Of a DNA stretch of 64,000 nt, positions 60,641-64,000 are shown piece after piece. The position numbers and the translations under genes were made by a program. Numbering within the stretch: position 1 is the stretch's first letter; the number at the start of each line of letters is the position of its first letter. The DNA is from Acanthosoma haemorrhoidale. Lineage: Eukaryota; Arthropoda; Insecta; Hemiptera; Acanthosomatidae. The stretch covers positions 122,675,827 through 122,739,826 of the forward strand of contig OV884013.1 in NCBI GenBank assembly GCA_930367205.1, read 5' to 3'. The notes under the pieces were generated by a model. It saw nothing but the letters and a program-made list of their open reading frames with translations, was not told where the DNA came from and did not search any database.

Positions 60641-62665
60641 TTATTATTATTAATTATTTATTAAAAATTATTTTACAATAGTGACCTAACGAAAACTATA
60701 ATGTATTTTTCTTTTAATACCATTAATTGCCCAATCGAAAGATAATTCAAAAATATTTAATTTTTTTTAAAGAATGTAAAAAATTACCAAAAAAAATAAC
60801 AATGAAAGGTATAAACGACTCATATGTTAGCAATGAGTAGTCTACGAGGTCAGAAGCGCAACAAACGTGTTAAACTCTTAAAATTAGTTAAACTTTGCTT
60901 AAATAGGCCGTTTGTCATCTGCTAATATTATAATTTTTTTAATCCTTGCCTACGTATTTTTCTACGTATTATACAACTCTCAACTTTTTAACTATACTTA
61001 CTGTCAATTTGCTACTTTTAGCCTGATCTAGTCAATCCAGTCTACATTTTAAGTGGTCATTGTTGTGGTACAACATTCCAAAAATTAAAAAAAAAAGAGA
61101 AATAAATAGGGAATTAAAAATTTTAAAATAAGCAGGCGAGAGTAAATTGTTAATGTGGGTATTAGTCATTTTTAAATTTGAACGTATCGCTATAAATTTA
61201 AGCGAGTAGGTAGCAATAGGTTTTAGCATAAAATATATATTTTTCACACTGAGTGTGGTTACGAAAACGAAACGCTGGAGGTGTTATCAGTGTATACCAT
61301 CTTCGTTGCTCAAGCAGCTGCATGTGTGGGTGTAGGATGGCGAAAAAAAAACTTGGAAACTTCCAGACTTAACGAGTGCGCAATACTCGAACGCCGCTAG
61401 TGCACTAAATGGTTTACAGACTAGACTCTAGTTTGTTAGTCTGGTCCATGACCATTAAATCCACTTGTGAACAGCTTCCATATGGTGATAGGCATACAAG
61501 CTATAACATCGTATCTATGAAATCAGAACAGATCAAAACGGGCTCATTCAAATGTCACCATGAGATTCCTTCATTTTCAATAAATGCTACCACTATGTAA
61601 TTTATATGTCATAGAACATATTTATTGGGACAGTGTTTATTTTATGGTATATTTTGTTATTGGTTTTAGAGTAATCATGCCTTAGGGTATAGGTTTGTTT
61701 TTCAGTCTGTTTCCTTAAATGTCTCACTTGGAAACATCCTTGACAAACTTACTACTTAATGGAGTACTTTTGTCAGGTATAAAAGGTGTAGGTAATTATA
61801 TTTCTCTCTGTATCATGGAGGCCATGCTGCGTCTGTGAAAGGAACATAAGCCAACAAAGATCAAGCCCTTGTCAAATATGATGAATAGCCAACACAGAAT
61901 TTCGTAATATAAACTGATTAAAAAAATTGTAGATCAACTTTAAGTTATTATGATCGAAAAAAGTCGTAAGATTGTTAACATTACTGATCATGAAAGCTTC
62001 CATGAAATCCTATAGATAATTAAATTAGTTACCACAATTTTTAATATTGACGTATGAAAAATGTCACATCGAGTGATTTCATTGCGGCCAATTCCATAAA
62101 TAACATCTCATTGATTTGATGCAATGAGGAAGTCGATCCTATTCTGAGGCAATCTCCGACTGTAGGAAATATATAACTGCATATGATGGACATGACTTAT
62201 TTAAACTGACAACTATCGGGGCAGACATGAAAGACATATCGTTCAAGGGCGGGAAAGTCACTGCTCTTGCAATTACCATCTGAAAGACATTAGCACTGGC
62301 CATAGCATGCTTCTAGATTGGACATGCGAGGTGCTGTTGCACCTTCAAGGGGAGGTCACTGACAAACAACAGAAAATAGCTTTAATTGTGCCCCCTAGCA
62401 AGGACACACTCTCCTACAGGACGCCCTGGCGAAGACCATTGTCCTCCCGATTACAAAGGAAGGCAGTCACTGGGTCAGCGGGAGGATTACACAACGTCAG
62501 CTCCTCCAACGACCTGGTCATCATACCTTCTTCGTCTCTCCACTTCCTCCTCAAGTCATAGGATGATGGCTAGCAACATCAAGCGATCAGTGTCAATTTC
62601 TTCAGCTGAAGTGTCCAATATAGTTGTTATTCTGTAGAAAAGGTACACTACTTATCAAGGATAAC
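60641..62665. other. Unassigned DNA
   Basis: AT-rich to about 62180. 62200-62640 is GC-richer with overlapping plus-strand frames (62307-62561 and 62386-62637). No domain is recognised, and overlapping frames of similar length argue against a real exon. Confidence 0.4.
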
Positions 62666-63552
62666 AAGGCTGTCCCAGAATTAACGCATGATTTGATTTT
62701 TTTTTAAGTAGATTTGAGTATTTTTGTTGTGTTATTTTTTTATTGAATTATAAAGTGAATAGGATAGGGTTATTTATGGAATACCACATCGGCAAATGGC
62801 CTCCACGACTTTGCTGGCACATACGCACTCTTTTGTCGAAATTTTCCATGACCATTTGGCATAAATGTGGTTGAATTTCGTTGATGCAGCGTTGAATTTC
62901 CTCTTTCAATGTACAGGTGGGTGTGAGCTTGTTGGCATACACCTTTGACTTCAAATAACTCCATAAAAAGAAATCTAAAAGTGTTAAATCACACGATCTA
63001 GGGGTCCAATTCTGATCACCGAAACGAGAGAATACACGACCTAGAAATGCCTCATGCAGTATTTGAATTGTTTCATACGCTGTATGGCATGTGGCACCAT
63101 CTTGTTGAAACCACATATTGGCCACATCAATATCATCCAATTTCGGCCAAATTTTCAACAACACTCTCACGCACTGCTTCGATATTGACATTTGAACGGC
63201 TTATTTTTGGACGACTAGTGTGTTTAGTGTCTCCAAATGATCCAGTCTCCCTAAATTTTTGAATTAATCTCTTTTGAAAAGTAAAAATTTGAATTAATTA
63301 ATCTCACAGTTGATAAAGTCAAAACACTATTCCGACCATATTTTGTATGAAATTTTCGAACTGCGGCCGCCTAACTTTCATTATTTTTGATCTTAATGTT
63401 CAACAATAAAGACACGTTGTTCTATCGTGTAACGATCCAGTTTTACAAACCTTAAACTGTCAGCTGTCAAATTGTTTTTTTTTAGGGTTGCTAGGTCTTT
63501 ACAGCACAAATGGCGGGAAATTCAAATCTTGCGTCAATTCTGGGTCACCCTT
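62666..63552 (-). mobile_element. Tc1/mariner-type element M3 with internal deletion
   Basis: Ends AAGGCTGTCCCAGAATTAACGC and GCGTCAATTCTGGGTCACCCTT, with TA on the right. On the minus strand the HTH half (63460-63190) is broken by a small insertion near 63270-63300. The C-terminal half is open (63191-62748): PKLDDIDVANMWFQQDGATC, HEAFLGRVFSRFGDQNW, CDLTLLDFFLWSYLKSKVY, CINEIQPHLCQMVMENFDK. The two visible catalytic Asp residues (QQDG and LLDFF) are separated by 41 residues. The first Asp is lost in the same deletion as in M1 and M2. Confidence 0.93.
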
Positions 63553-63659
63553 TATATTCATAATTACAAACATGTTTTCATCAAAGTTCATTCTAGTTGC
63601 TAGTTGCAAAATACTACGGAACAAAGTGCGTTATGCGAAGCTAATAGAATGATATTAAT

Positions 63660-63966
63660 AGCTCACATTTGGTAGGGTCTAATTACAAAGATATATAACG
63701 AGCACCAATAACCCTGTTCTATCTCCACTTTTATTTGCATAATATTTATTATTAATTCACCCATAACATCAATAGCTATGTTCACTCATGACACCATTGT
63801 GTTTTACCAAAATGAGGACATAGTCACGGCACGTGCTATGCTGCAGACCACCATGGACGATCTTGAAGGGTATTTTACCAAGTGGAAAATTATTCTCAAA
63901 AACACACACAAATGTGTAGCAAACATTTTCTTTTTCCGCTTTAATTTCTCCGGAACTGTGACTTGA
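63660..63966 (+). pseudogene. Third non-LTR reverse transcriptase fragment (family C)
   Basis: The frame 63778-63966 reads MFTHDTIVFYQNEDIVTARA, then LQTTMDDLEGYFTKWKI. This has the layout of the jockey-clade palm domain, F-x-D-D-T followed by a helix and a W-FTKWKI-like stretch. The first Asp of the catalytic pair is His here, so it is inactive. Upstream, around 63700-63770, the codons resemble the PQGSPLSP-LF-I-I segment with a stop and a shift. It is distinct from families A and B and continues to, or beyond, the window edge in decayed form. Confidence 0.6.
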
Positions 63967-64000
63967 ATGAAACTGTAACTTGGAGTAACTGACCTGGGAG

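Noticed and set aside
62307..62637. Two overlapping plus-strand frames as a gene
   Set aside because: Two different frames of equal length overlap almost fully, which fits GC-rich non-coding DNA better than a real exon.

Overview
The window looks like intronic and intergenic DNA of an arthropod, most probably an insect. It is AT-rich, has no operon-like gene packing, and most of what can be recognised is decayed transposon: jockey-type non-LTR retrotransposons, three Tc1/mariner groups and a piggyBac-like element. A long satellite array and many short tandem duplications add to this. No complete protein-coding gene lies inside the window. The species cannot be named from the sequence alone.

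Layout. Positions 1-6904 are the right-hand part of a satellite array of about 305-bp monomers, with a clear six-monomer (1833 bp) higher-order repeat from about 2478 to 6449. From there to the end the DNA is a patchwork. Jockey-like family A has at least 16 pieces between 9975 and 60640 on both strands, all 5'-truncated, and most retain the same 3' tail. A second jockey-like group, family B, has pieces near 18005, 30670, 35839 and 48840. A third reverse transcriptase fragment lies at the right edge. Four 300-326 bp elements with AGTT...AACT ends look like solo LTRs (14478, 29731, 32398, 39640). Three copies of one internally deleted mariner family lie at 33779, 42900 and 62666. An inverted pair of a different mariner spans 40843-41790, and a mariner N-terminal remnant is at about 8480-9010. 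A 1410-bp piggyBac-like element with perfect TTAA flanks is at 44444-45853.

Host signal. The best candidate for a real gene is on the minus strand. A 65-nt exon (32878 to 32814) starts with an ATG and encodes a signal peptide. A 66-nt exon (9390 to 9325) continues the same reading frame in matching phase and has a consensus GTAAGT donor. A further exon-like segment (55510 to 55414) upstream could be a 5' untranslated exon. If these belong to one transcript, the gene runs right to left through the window with two introns of about 22.5 and 23.4 kb. It would continue beyond position 9325, possibly leftward past the satellite. The transposons would then sit inside its introns.

All repeat calls rest on copy-to-copy comparison within the window and on recognised protein motifs. 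No database search was possible, so family names are at superfamily or clade level.
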